Shown: positions 1 through 7,816 of the stretch, piece by piece
Numbering within the stretch: position 1 is the stretch's first letter
Layout: each line of letters begins with the position of its first letter
Origin: Xanthomonas sp. DAR 80977
GTDB taxonomy: Bacteria > Pseudomonadota > Gammaproteobacteria > Xanthomonadales > Xanthomonadaceae
Direction: 5' to 3'
Assembly: GCF_041240605.1 (NCBI RefSeq)
Contig: NZ_CP162487.1
Span: 3,107,001 to 3,171,000, forward strand
DNA: 64,000 nt
The notes under the pieces: model-generated
What the model was told of the DNA's origin: nothing
Database searches by the model: none
Seen by the model: only the letters and a program-made list of their open reading frames with translations
Translations under genes and position numbers: made by a program

Positions 1-3000
1 CTGTCGCTCGTCTCCCACGATGACGAGCTGCTTAGCGCGAGCAATCGCACCGAGCGCATCGATCGGCTGGACCTGACTCGCCTCATCGATCACCAACATG
101 TCGAAATCCAAGGCTCCCGGAGGCAAGAACTGAGCAACGGAGAGTGGGCTCATCATGAAGACGGGCTTGAGCGCCTGAATTGCCGGCGCACACTGCTGCA
201 TAAGTTGGCGAATGGGCTTGTGGCCCTTTTTCCTGGCCATCTCGCCCATCAACACCGCCGTTGGACCAGTGGCGCCCCCTTGGCGTGGAATCTGTGAGTG
301 ATGGGTCTTAACCACCTGCCAGCGGGCCAGGTTCATGCGATCGAGGTCCAGCTGCGCAAAGTTAGCGACTACCTGGGATTGTCGCTGGCCGTCGAAGTTT
401 GCAAGCGACCGGTCTCGTTGCACCATGGCTTGAAGAACAGCCTCGTAGTAGGCGAGCTCAAATGTGCCCTTTGCGTCGCTGGGATCCATGGCGCCCTGAC
501 TGAGCTCATCGACAATAGAGCCCAGCCCCTTCTTCCGAGCATCGTTCGCAATCGCAAGATAGGCACCCCAGGCCCGTAGCCCTTCTGGGTCCGCCCGCCA
601 GCGTGCAAGCTGGGTTGCCAAAGCCGAGAGGGGTGCCTGATTTGGATCCCGGCTGACATCGGCACTTCCCTCGAATTGAAGGCTGACGAGAAGATCCAAG
701 AGATCGCTCGACAGGCGGCTTCCCGATTCGATGGACGCTTCACCCGCGCGAAGCAACGCCTCCGGCTCGGCAGTTCTTGCAGCCAAGGCGCGCAACTCGG
801 TATTGGCCAGCATCCAGCCCGCAATCCCACGCAGATCCCCCACTTTGGAAGCCAGCCCCTGCCAAAGCAGTCCAAACGCTTCCTGGCCCTCATTGGCGAT
901 AGCCTCGAAAGCTGCACGAGCAACCTGAGCCTCTTGGATGCGATCGATGGTTGAAAGCGCCCGTTCAACGGTCATCTCAGAGGAACCCTGGAGCAGGAGC
1001 GACTGCGAATATGCGTCCTGCCATAGCGTCGTTTTCTCTACCAACAAGGTCAAAGGCACGCGCTTGACCACGACCTCCCCAGCCCAGGGGTCCCGGTTGG
1101 CTGTCAGAAATTGTTCGTGTATGGGCGACAGTTCCCGAGAGATTTCCTCCAGCATCGGCTTAACGCGCCTGGCAATTTCGGTGGCGAGCACCTTATCCCC
1201 GATGTCCGCCAAGCGTTCTCGGACGCCGCTCCCCAGTGGTCGCAGGGTGCGCATCCAGGCGACCACTCCCCTCAGGAAAGAAGCCTCGGATCGCTCCCGC
1301 TGCCAGTTGGTGCCGAAAGCTTCCAGCCCTTGTGCGTCGCGCTCTGCAATCTTCCGCTGAGCCGACTTAGCATCCAAAAGCACGTCCAACGAGCCGAGCA
1401 TTTCCTCGGCTGGAAGCTTGGGTGACGAAAGCAAGGAGCGAATCAACTGATTCGAGCGCCGCCAATCGCCGCTGAAGAACCGAAAGATGCTGGAACCACG
1501 TGTCGCCAAGTGGCCTCGCGCTGTTTCGAGTTCAGCGCTGTCTTTGCCCCAGGCCGACTCACGGAATGTGGAGGCCAACGTGGTCTTGGCCTGTTGCACG
1601 GTCTCAACGGCCACGACGGTTTCTTCAACAACGTCGACGCCTCGATCCCATATGTGTGCCACCAGCGCGTCTCGATCGAGTTCCGGGACACTGGTTGCTC
1701 GCTCAGCGATGGCCACCAGCCGCATCGCGAGATCCAACGTGAGCGGCTCCTTTTCAGACAGGAGCTGACTCAAACGGCCCAGGTCTGGCGTGATGCCTTC
1801 CAGCTTGGTTTTGATCGCTGCGAGGACTGCTACTTCCTGCCCAAGAACGAATGAGGGCAACAGGCCTTGCAAGCGTTCCTGGGTTGGACCCCAAACAACA
1901 TCCAGCGCCTGCTTCTCAGACAACGATATGGCCTCCGCAAGAGAACGCTGTGCGGCTTCCAATGCGTCACACTGAGCGGCAATACGCTCGGGTTCTTCCC
2001 AAATCGCTGAAGTCAAGGCGCTGGCGCCAATGCGAGGCGCCTCCACCAGCGCACGCGCCCGGCTCACGGCGCTACGGACATCATCGAAGCGTTCCGGCGA
2101 CGGCAGGTCAAGCGCTTGGTGGAGGCTGCTCGCAGCGTCCCGCCATTGCTCCAAGCGAACGGCCAAGGCAGCGACCAGCTCAATCAAGCGATCCCGCTCA
2201 TTGGGGAGCAGCGCATCATTCCCTACCCCACTCCACGCATGCTCGGCCGGCACGCCAATCTCTCCAATGCGCTGCACCAACTCCTGAAGCACAAGGTCCC
2301 TCACCTCCTTGTCGTGCGGAGCCCACTCCAAAGGTCCGTCTAAAACAAAGCGCTGAGTCGTCAACCCTTGCCGGCGCAGTCCGACCAGATGGCCAAACAC
2401 TTGATACGGTGTCAGCTCGGATGGAAGGAGTGGCAAGTGCATGCGATGAGCATGAGCGTTAAGCGCGTCACGCCGCTCGGTGAGCTGCTCAATGATGGGT
2501 TTGGTGTTCTCCCGCTTGGGATCGCCAAGGCTGAGCGTTTGACGGAGCTCTTCCAGCAATGTTCGCTTATTGGCTTTGTTGCTGTGCAGTTCCAGGCACG
2601 CCACGCCGACACCGACATGATCCAAGCGGCGCTTCACGACTTCCAACGCGGCCATCTTCTCCGCAACGAAGAGCACCTTCTTCTTCTCAGCAATGGCGGC
2701 AGAGATGATGTTTGCGATCGTCTGAGACTTGCCCGTTCCCGGTGGCCCTTGCACCAGGATGCTGTTGCCCTGCAGAACGTCATGGACAACAAGTGCCTGT
2801 GACGAGTCACAGTCGACAACGTGAAGCATCTTCTCGATAGAGATGATTTCATCGACGTTTGCGTCTTCGCTAGTGATTTCTGCGCCGGGGAACCCATCGG
2901 TCACCACGCCACGAAGAGACGCAATCGCCTGCATGCCGCCAGAGCTCTCCCACACCGCCGGATCCAGGTCGCGATACATCATGAACTTGGCGAAGGAGAA

Positions 3001-3819
3001 CAAGCCGAGAACAGCATCATTGGGGCAGACATCCCATCCGATGCGTCCTTCCGCCATCTCCTTCACAGAACCGATATACGCATCGATATCTAGGGTTTCG
3101 AATTCCTCAATGTTCGGCAGACGCAAGCCAAACTCGCGCTGCAAGAATAACTGAAGAGAGAGGTTCGCCTGGATGTCATCCCCGGACCACTTCAGGTGGA
3201 ACTTCTCACCCGCCGTGCTGCGTTCGAGCTGGACAGGGATTAGAACCAATGGCGCATAGCGATCAGTCTGCGGCGTAGACGTAGCACGCCACTTTAGATA
3301 GCCAACTGCAAGGTAGAGAACATTGACGCCCTGCTCTTCTTGTAGGGTTCTGGAATCTGTGTAGAGATCCAGCAAGCGCTTCTGCAACCCTGACGAGGTC
3401 AGCCTGGTCGACAGGTTGGCATCCCAGTGACTCAGGACGCGCCCTTCTTCGTCCAACTCAAAGTCAGGCTGCTCAACCAGTGTGGGGTCTTCGAGCTCCT
3501 CTTCAAGATAGGTAATAGACTCAGATGGCAGATCGCTCAGATCCAAGTCTTCATCTTGCCCTTGCAGGGAAGGGTCTTGCTTGCCTGGAATGAAGGTGAA
3601 GCGCTTGCCGTCCACGACCAAGGTTTGATACATGGCCTTGGCGAGTTCGTTTACGACCTCAATGGTGCGAGCACGGCCGCTACGCGGCGTATGAAGAAGC
3701 CGATTGCGCGTAGACAAATCCAAGAGCTCAAGCCTGGCCCTCTCGATCTTGTCCTTCAGCGTTCCGCCTCCCCGAAGGGAGGAAGTCTCTTCCGTGCTTT
3801 GCACTGACACCTGATCCAT
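1..3819 (-). CDS. DUF4011-type superfamily 1 DNA/RNA helicase (3' end cut by window)
   Basis: The reading frame is open from the ATG at 3819 to the window edge, giving 1273 residues without the C-terminus. The N-terminus (about residues 15-40) contains KIERARLELLDLSTRNRLL, the hallmark of the DUF4011 domain. Walker A GPPGTGKSQTIANII lies near residues 358-372, followed shortly by KVLFVAEKMAALE, typical of this SF1 family. The Walker B/motif II segment VIDEASQVQP is near residue 1245, after a very long, mostly helical insert. The ATG is preceded by AGAAGGGA at good spacing. Family knowledge: these large helicases often occur in defence islands and often end in a Vsr-like nuclease or DUF3320, but that end is not visible here. 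It is divergent from an abortive-infection gene, which supports an anti-phage role; that role is inferred. Confidence 0.9.
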   Translation of the reverse strand, partial: MDQVSVQSTEETSSLRGGGTLKDKIERARLELLDLSTRNRLLHTPRSGRARTIEVVNELAKAMYQTLVVDGKRFTFIPGKQDPSLQGQDEDLDLSDLPSESITYLEEELEDPTLVEQPDFELDEEGRVLSHWDANLSTRLTSSGLQKRLLDLYTDSRTLQEEQGVNVLYLAVGYLKWRATSTPQTDRYAPLVLIPVQLERSTAGEKFHLKWSGDDIQANLSLQLFLQREFGLRLPNIEEFETLDIDAYIGSVKEMAEGRIGWDVCPNDAVLGLFSFAKFMMYRDLDPAVWESSGGMQAIASLRGVVTDGFPGAEITSEDANVDEIISIEKMLHVVDCDSSQALVVHDVLQGNSILVQGPPGTGKSQTIANIISAAIAEKKKVLFVAEKMAALEVVKRRLDHVGVGVACLELHSNKANKRTLLEELRQTLSLGDPKRENTKPIIEQLTERRDALNAHAHRMHLPLLPSELTPYQVFGHLVGLRRQGLTTQRFVLDGPLEWAPHDKEVRDLVLQELVQRIGEIGVPAEHAWSGVGNDALLPNERDRLIELVAALAVRLEQWRDAASSLHQALDLPSPERFDDVRSAVSRARALVEAPRIGASALTSAIWEEPERIAAQCDALEAAQRSLAEAISLSEKQALDVVWGPTQERLQGLLPSFVLGQEVAVLAAIKTKLEGITPDLGRLSQLLSEKEPLTLDLAMRLVAIAERATSVPELDRDALVAHIWDRGVDVVEETVVAVETVQQAKTTLASTFRESAWGKDSAELETARGHLATRGSSIFRFFSGDWRRSNQLIRSLLSSPKLPAEEMLGSLDVLLDAKSAQRKIAERDAQGLEAFGTNWQRERSEASFLRGVVAWMRTLRPLGSGVRERLADIGDKVLATEIARRVKPMLEEISRELSPIHEQFLTANRDPWAGEVVVKRVPLTLLVEKTTLWQDAYSQSLLLQGSSEMTVERALSTIDRIQEAQVARAAFEAIANEGQEAFGLLWQGLASKVGDLRGIAGWMLANTELRALAARTAEPEALLRAGEASIESGSRLSSDLLDLLVSLQFEGSADVSRDPNQAPLSALATQLARWRADPEGLRAWGAYLAIANDARKKGLGSIVDELSQGAMDPSDAKGTFELAYYEAVLQAMVQRDRSLANFDGQRQSQVVANFAQLDLDRMNLARWQVVKTHHSQIPRQGGATGPTAVLMGEMARKKGHKPIRQLMQQCAPAIQALKPVFMMSPLSVAQFLPPGALDFDMLVIDEASQVQPIDALGAIARAKQLVIVGDERQ

Positions 3820-3899
3820 CGCAATCCCTTCTGTGGAAAGGGGCGGAGGTGCCAACCAAATGCAGCGGTCGAAGTGCGCCGCCCCGAACGGCCCACCCC

Positions 3900-3905
3900 T
3901 ATAAT
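3900..3905 (+). promoter_or_regulatory. Candidate -10 box of the Abi gene
   Basis: An exact TATAAT lies in the 138-bp divergent interval between the helicase and Abi genes. No clear -35 box stands 16-18 bp upstream. It overlaps an in-frame ATG at 3904, so that ATG would not be in the transcript, which favours the ATG at 3958 as start. Confidence 0.4.
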
Positions 3906-3957
3906 GCGCGCAACGCCTCGTGCAATCCATACCGGGGCAAGCTGCCAGCGGGGGCAT

Positions 3958-4707
3958 ATGGGCGAGCTTCGGAGCACCGAAATTTACTGGGTCGTGTCCA
4001 GCTACATCGGCGTGGAAGGCGGCTACCTTGGCGATTTCACCTACCGGACCCACAAAGAGTTCTACAGCGCTTACTGCGACGTGGACCTTGACCCAGAGGC
4101 TTTCCCTGGCAATACGACTCGCGAGCGCTTCATCGCGGTCTTGACGGCGGCACCTGCGCTCACACAAGCAGCGATCTTGCGCGGGATAGCAAGAAAATAT
4201 CCTCCGGGAACCGAACACCAGCGGACCACCTCCGCTTATCAAAAGCTTCTCGCGCTGGCAAAGCGCTGCGCCGACGGCCTATCGGTAGAGGCCGTCAGCC
4301 CGCAAATCAGTAGCGAGCTGTTGCAGCGCGCCTTGACCGATGCGACAACATTGATCGGCACGAGTGGCCCAACGCATGCGGTAGACCGCGTGCACACCGC
4401 GATGCACGCTTACCTCAAAGCAGTCTGTAGAGCCCAGGGCATCGAGATTCCGCTCGGCGCAACGATCACAAATCTATTCAAGTTGTTGCGGCAACAACAC
4501 CCTCGCCTCAGTGATCTTGGCCCACAGCCCGACACCATGACCAAAGTGCTCACGTCCCTGAGCAATGTCATGGATTGCCTCAATCCAGCTCGAAACAACG
4601 CAAGCTTGGCTCACGCGAACGATGAGCTGCTTGAGCGCGATGAGGCGTGCCTGGTCATCAATTCTGCACGCACGATTTTTCAATACCTGGATGCGAAGCT
4701 TCGCTAA
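3958..4707 (+). CDS. Abortive infection protein with Abi_C domain
   Basis: The product is 249 aa with no signal peptide, so it is probably cytoplasmic. The N-terminal part (GELRSTEIYWVVSSYIG, then LTQAAILRGIARKYPP near residues 68-83) resembles the N-terminal region of AbiJ-like proteins. The C-terminal part, about residues 125-246, matches the Abi_C (abortive infection C-terminus) pattern: HTAMHAYLKAVC, RNNASLAHAN and a final helix RTIFQYLDAKL. The domain resembles HEPN-like folds of phage-exclusion proteins. The frame is open further upstream to 3874, but the likely -10 box at 3900 and homology starting with GELRSTEI favour the ATG at 3958. It is divergent from the DUF4011 helicase. Whether the two form one system is unknown. 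Confidence 0.75.
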   Translation: MGELRSTEIYWVVSSYIGVEGGYLGDFTYRTHKEFYSAYCDVDLDPEAFPGNTTRERFIAVLTAAPALTQAAILRGIARKYPPGTEHQRTTSAYQKLLALAKRCADGLSVEAVSPQISSELLQRALTDATTLIGTSGPTHAVDRVHTAMHAYLKAVCRAQGIEIPLGATITNLFKLLRQQHPRLSDLGPQPDTMTKVLTSLSNVMDCLNPARNNASLAHANDELLERDEACLVINSARTIFQYLDAKLR

Positions 4708-5106
4708 CGACCAAGTAGAAATTCTCGCCGGCTGTCGTCCTCGCATGCCGCTGTGATAGCGACAGGACCGTGGCAACTGCAGAAGCTGGTCAGGCAGAAG
4801 CGTTTGCTTCACGGATGTTACGACCTCGACGCATTTACCTAACAATCGCCAGCACATGGAGCTTGGTCACAACTTGGCCAATCCGCGGTTGACCCCGGCG
4901 GCGCTCTGTTAGATACCTGTGATCACCGCGTGCCACTCAGTGGCAAAGGGGCGCGGTGGCTGTATCCCCCACCACACTGGCCAACCGAGCCAGCTCTCGC
5001 TGTCTGCTTCACCTCCGTCAACTCGCGCGTCCTTCAACAGGCAACGGCCTCGTTCCGTGCCCGCGGGGTTCGTGCGTCCCCAAAAAACACATGGAGATGT
5101 GCCGCT
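4708..5106. other. Intergenic region, no gene seen
   Basis: The 399 bp between the Abi gene and the nuclease gene contain no convincing reading frame on either strand. The nuclease frame extends upstream to 4930 but without a signal peptide or ribosome binding site there. I see no repeats or obvious promoter. Confidence 0.5.
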
Positions 5107-5847
5107 ATGCGATTCCGGATCTTCCTTGCCGTATTCCTGCTCACCACGTTCAGCGCTGCTGCCCAGGCCCAGGTCGTCACCCTCAACAAGGGTGGCTACA
5201 CCCTGACCTACGACTGCACCGCCCACACGGCCACGCGCTACGAATACTCGCTCAACGCGGACACCGGCTCCGCGGCTCGCCCTTCTGACTTCAACCTCGA
5301 CACCACACTGCCCAGCGGCTGCGGCGGCCAGACCTCCACCAAGTCCTACGCCAGCGTGCGCTCGGGTTACGACCGCGGCCACCTGGTCACGTCCAACCAC
5401 ATGGACTACAACGCGACCTACATCGTTCGCGCCAACCTGATGTCCAACATCGTGCCGCAGGTGTCTGGCTTCAATCAGGGGATCTGGGTGCAGGCCGAGA
5501 ACGTGGCCGAGTGCTACCGCGACATCAAGCCGGTGAAGGTCTACGGCGGCGTGGTCTTCGGCGACACGTCGAACGACTATTTCCTATCCAGCCACGGCAT
5601 CCGGACACCGGAATACTTTTGGAAAACGATCATCACCACTGACCCGAGCACCGGTGCTGAGAAGGCCATCAGCTGGATCATCCCGAACGAAACCGGCTTG
5701 GGCAGCCTGGACGACTACATCGTCTCGATCGCCGATCTGGAAGAGCTCATCGGCGCCAGCAATGTCGGCATCACGGCATCGGCTACGGTGAAGAACATGC
5801 TGCCGAGCTCGACGTGGGCGCTGCCGAGCAACTGCGACCTGAGCTGA
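5107..5847 (+). CDS. Secreted DNA/RNA non-specific endonuclease (NUC1 family)
   Basis: The product is 246 aa. The N-terminus MRFRIFLAVFLLTTFSAAAQAQ is a clear Sec signal peptide, which is why I place the start at 5107 and not upstream. The core contains YDRGHLVTSNHM, the DRGH motif of the beta-beta-alpha-metal NUC1 nucleases in which His is the general base. A following NLMSNIVPQVSGFNQGIW supplies the metal-binding Asn and the conserved N-Q-G-W pattern. Such enzymes cut DNA and RNA without sequence preference in the periplasm or outside the cell. Two pairs of Cys could form disulphides. It is monocistronic and followed by a strong terminator. It may serve nutrition, competition or toxin delivery. 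Confidence 0.9.
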   Translation: MRFRIFLAVFLLTTFSAAAQAQVVTLNKGGYTLTYDCTAHTATRYEYSLNADTGSAARPSDFNLDTTLPSGCGGQTSTKSYASVRSGYDRGHLVTSNHMDYNATYIVRANLMSNIVPQVSGFNQGIWVQAENVAECYRDIKPVKVYGGVVFGDTSNDYFLSSHGIRTPEYFWKTIITTDPSTGAEKAISWIIPNETGLGSLDDYIVSIADLEELIGASNVGITASATVKNMLPSSTWALPSNCDLS

Positions 5848-5875
5848 TCACGCGCCGGCGCAACACACTCCCTCC

Positions 5876-5905
5876 AAAGCCCCAGGTCACCTGGGGCTTT
5901 CTTTT
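5876..5905 (+). terminator. Rho-independent terminator after the nuclease gene
   Basis: The hairpin AAAGCCCCAGGT/ACCTGGGGCTTT with a one-base loop is followed by CTTTT, 28 bp after the nuclease stop codon. Confidence 0.8.
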
Positions 5906-5996
5906 GGCAGGCTTGCCGCGGCCAGGCAGCAACCTAGAGGCAAGCCTGGGCCTCTAGGTAGGCGACCCCACTGGATAGCGCCCTCAGGACGCCAAC

Positions 5997-6329
5997 TCAG
6001 CTGGCCGGATCATCCTTGAGCACGAGTAGCGGCTGGGCCGCAGCCGAGCCAATTGGCAGGCGGGATTCGGCGCCCGGGGTCACGACGATGACCGTGATGA
6101 CGTCGTCCTGCAGCGAGTTGATTTGAACGAACTTGAGGCCGGCCTTCTCGAAGGTGTAAGCCTTGAAGAGTGGCGACAGGCTGACGTTTTTCTTGCCAGG
6201 CGGCACGCGCTCCCCCATGCCCTCGATAACGTCGGCTGGGTTCATCACCTGGTCTGCTGCCTTGGCGACCGGAGAGAGGCCAGCTGCCAGCCCGGCCAAT
6301 CCAAGCAATGCGCCGGAGAGGGTTTTCAT
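5997..6329 (-). CDS. Small exported protein of unknown function
   Basis: The product is 110 aa. Residues 1-24 form a signal peptide ending in VAKA, and the ATG is preceded by AAGGA at 7 bp. The mature part (about 86 aa) contains ADVIEGMGERVPPGKKNVSLSPLF and two predicted beta strands FVQINSL and VITVIVVTPG. No Cys is present in the mature protein, and I see no catalytic motif. I do not recognise the family. The gene is transcribed convergently towards the nuclease gene, and an unusual GTCTA palindrome lies about 90 bp upstream of its start. Confidence 0.65.
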   Translation of the reverse strand: MKTLSGALLGLAGLAAGLSPVAKAADQVMNPADVIEGMGERVPPGKKNVSLSPLFKAYTFEKAGLKFVQINSLQDDVITVIVVTPGAESRLPIGSAAAQPLLVLKDDPAS

Positions 6330-6416
6330 CGTTCATTCCTTGACGAGAAAGCGTCGCCAAAACGCTACTGCTGGCCAGATGGGTGCGCAAGCGCAAGCCC
6401 CATGGCCGCTCAAAAC

Positions 6417-6432
6417 GTCTACGAAGATAGAC
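6417..6432. promoter_or_regulatory. GTCTA-N6-TAGAC palindrome (copy 1)
   Basis: GTCTACGAAGATAGAC is a perfect 5-bp dyad with a 6-bp spacer, followed by AAATG. A near-identical site occurs at 13577. It lies upstream of the exported-protein gene on the minus strand and could be an operator, but no regulator is known. Confidence 0.35.
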
Positions 6433-6483
6433 AAATGTGTGCCGGACGGCGGCCCTTGTTACGGCATTTCCAGCTTCCCCTAG

Positions 6484-6558
6484 ACGCAAAAAGCAAAAGG
6501 CCTCGCATTCGAGGCCCCTGGTTGTCGACGTCTGAGTGAAGGATTCCTGCCCCTTCCT
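6484..6558 (+). repeat. Direct repeat with hairpin (copy A)
   Basis: This copy shares CAAAAAGCAAAAGGCCTCGC, a GGCCTCG/CGAGGCC hairpin and a diverged tail (GTCGNCGNNTGAGTG...GG) with a second copy at 7368. The two copies flank the unknown gene at 6683 in the same orientation. In this copy the right arm is followed by CCCTGG and not a T-run, so terminator function is doubtful. Confidence 0.6.
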
Positions 6559-6682
6559 GTAGTGCTTTCACGCGAGGGACGCGATGGCGTTTTCAGAAAG
6601 GCTGGCCCGCGCCAGGACTGATGCCGCTCCAATCGCTTCGGGAGCTGGCTTTAAACAAACAACAACTTCGAGGAATGCAGCG

Positions 6683-7336
6683 ATGTGGCAATACGACGAC
6701 GATGAGGGCTTGTGGACCGACCAGGACACGGGCTACTCCTACAATCCGATCGATGACAACTTCATGGAGGGCGAGGACATCATCGCATTGGATGACGTGC
6801 CATTGGCAGTTAGACAGGCACTGGAAACCACCGCGGACAACGCCATCAAGCGGATCATCAGCGGCGCCAATCCAATCCTTCAACGCGGTGAGGTGGCGTT
6901 CACTGACGAGTTCGAGCAAGACCAAGAGGTGGTAGGCATTGAGCTGGAGGCGGCGACGGTGTTCGGGAGCGTTGGCGCCGGGCCGTGCCTTATCGTATTC
7001 GCCACGGGCCAGAACGCCGATGGGAATGGCGTCTACGCGAATGGAGCACATCGCGACAATGCCTTCCTGCTGGGCGAGGAATTCTTGGACGAAATGAGCG
7101 CTGACATTTCGGGTGCACCAACTTTCTACGTGCTCGGCGGGGAAGTCGGCAGCCACACGGGCGTCGACGGTGCCACCATGGACTATTCTCGTTACTACCC
7201 CTTCTTCCTCGCCTGCAAGCAGTCCAACGTCGTGTTTGGCGGCGTGACGTTTCCTTCCAATCCTACGGCCGATGACTCTACGTCAGCAGCGCTCACCCTA
7301 GTGAACGGCGCCCCGCAGGTCGGCTACTGGCTTTGA
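6683..7336 (+). CDS. Acidic protein of unknown function
   Basis: The product is 217 aa. The frame is open to 6584, but AGGAATGCAGCG immediately before the ATG at 6683 gives a good ribosome binding site, and the N-terminus MWQYDDDEGLWTDQDTGYSYNP is the natural start. No signal peptide or membrane segment is visible. The middle has FGSVGAGPCLIVFATGQN and YANGAHRDN, putting a Cys (102) and a His (123) in loops after hydrophobic strands. This faintly recalls Cys-His deamidase folds such as CheD, but no diagnostic motif is present and I do not assign it. The gene lies between two direct repeats and may have arrived as a unit. Confidence 0.6.
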   Translation: MWQYDDDEGLWTDQDTGYSYNPIDDNFMEGEDIIALDDVPLAVRQALETTADNAIKRIISGANPILQRGEVAFTDEFEQDQEVVGIELEAATVFGSVGAGPCLIVFATGQNADGNGVYANGAHRDNAFLLGEEFLDEMSADISGAPTFYVLGGEVGSHTGVDGATMDYSRYYPFFLACKQSNVVFGGVTFPSNPTADDSTSAALTLVNGAPQVGYWL

Positions 7337-7367
7337 CACAGATCCCTGCCTAGCCAAGGAGCCCTTA

Positions 7368-7444
7368 GGCACAAAAAGCAAAGGCCTCGCATGCGAGGCC
7401 TTTGGTCGTCGGCGCTTGAGTGGAGGTTCTGGCCCCCGTCCCCC
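7368..7444 (+). repeat. Direct repeat with terminator hairpin (copy B)
   Basis: This is the second copy of the element at 6484. Its hairpin AAAGGCCTCGC/GCGAGGCCTTT (7380-7402) is perfect and lies about 45 bp after the stop of the unknown gene, so it can act as a terminator for it. The tail after the hairpin is also shared with copy A, so the repeat is more than a terminator. Confidence 0.65.
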
Positions 7445-7585
7445 AGCCATGGTGGGTGAAGTGGCCTGACGACGGAGACAGGTTGACACGAGGAATTCGG
7501 ACACACGATCAGTTGAGCGCCCGTTACGGCGTCAGAAAACCCCGCAGAGACCATGCCTATAGAAGGACACGGATTAAATAAAGCC

Positions 7586-7816
7586 TCAATCCTTCTTTAC
7601 AACATAATTCCCAAACAAATATGACGCAAGTGCTGCAACATCGACAAAAGCGATGATGCACAATAAACCAATGACCGGCCTGTAGACCCTAAATCCCGCA
7701 AAATACTCTACAGCCCAACAAAGCAAAAGACTAATATACGCAAAGATGAATATTAAAAAACCTGATATAAGATTTTTATCAGACCTTATTCTTCTCCAGT
7801 CTATTTTGTGCACCAT
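7586..7816 (-). CDS. Small two-helix membrane protein, candidate RHS immunity
   Basis: The product is 76 aa with two hydrophobic segments, about residues 16-38 (LISGFLIFIFAYISLLL) and 46-68 (PVIGLLCIIAFVDVAALASY), and charged ends. It is markedly A+T richer than the RHS gene before it. Its ATG lies inside the last codons of the RHS gene: ATGGTGCACAAAATAG holds both the new start and the RHS stop, a 16-nt overlap that implies translational coupling. Placement directly behind a polymorphic toxin gene is the usual position of the cognate immunity gene. The function is inferred from position only; I do not recognise the family. Confidence 0.7.
   Translation of the reverse strand: MVHKIDWRRIRSDKNLISGFLIFIFAYISLLLCWAVEYFAGFRVYRPVIGLLCIIAFVDVAALASYLFGNYVVKKD

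Noticed and set aside
369..968. 199-aa minus-strand frame inside the helicase gene
   Set aside because: It is in a different frame from the helicase, whose own frame is open from 3819 to the window edge with conserved motifs.
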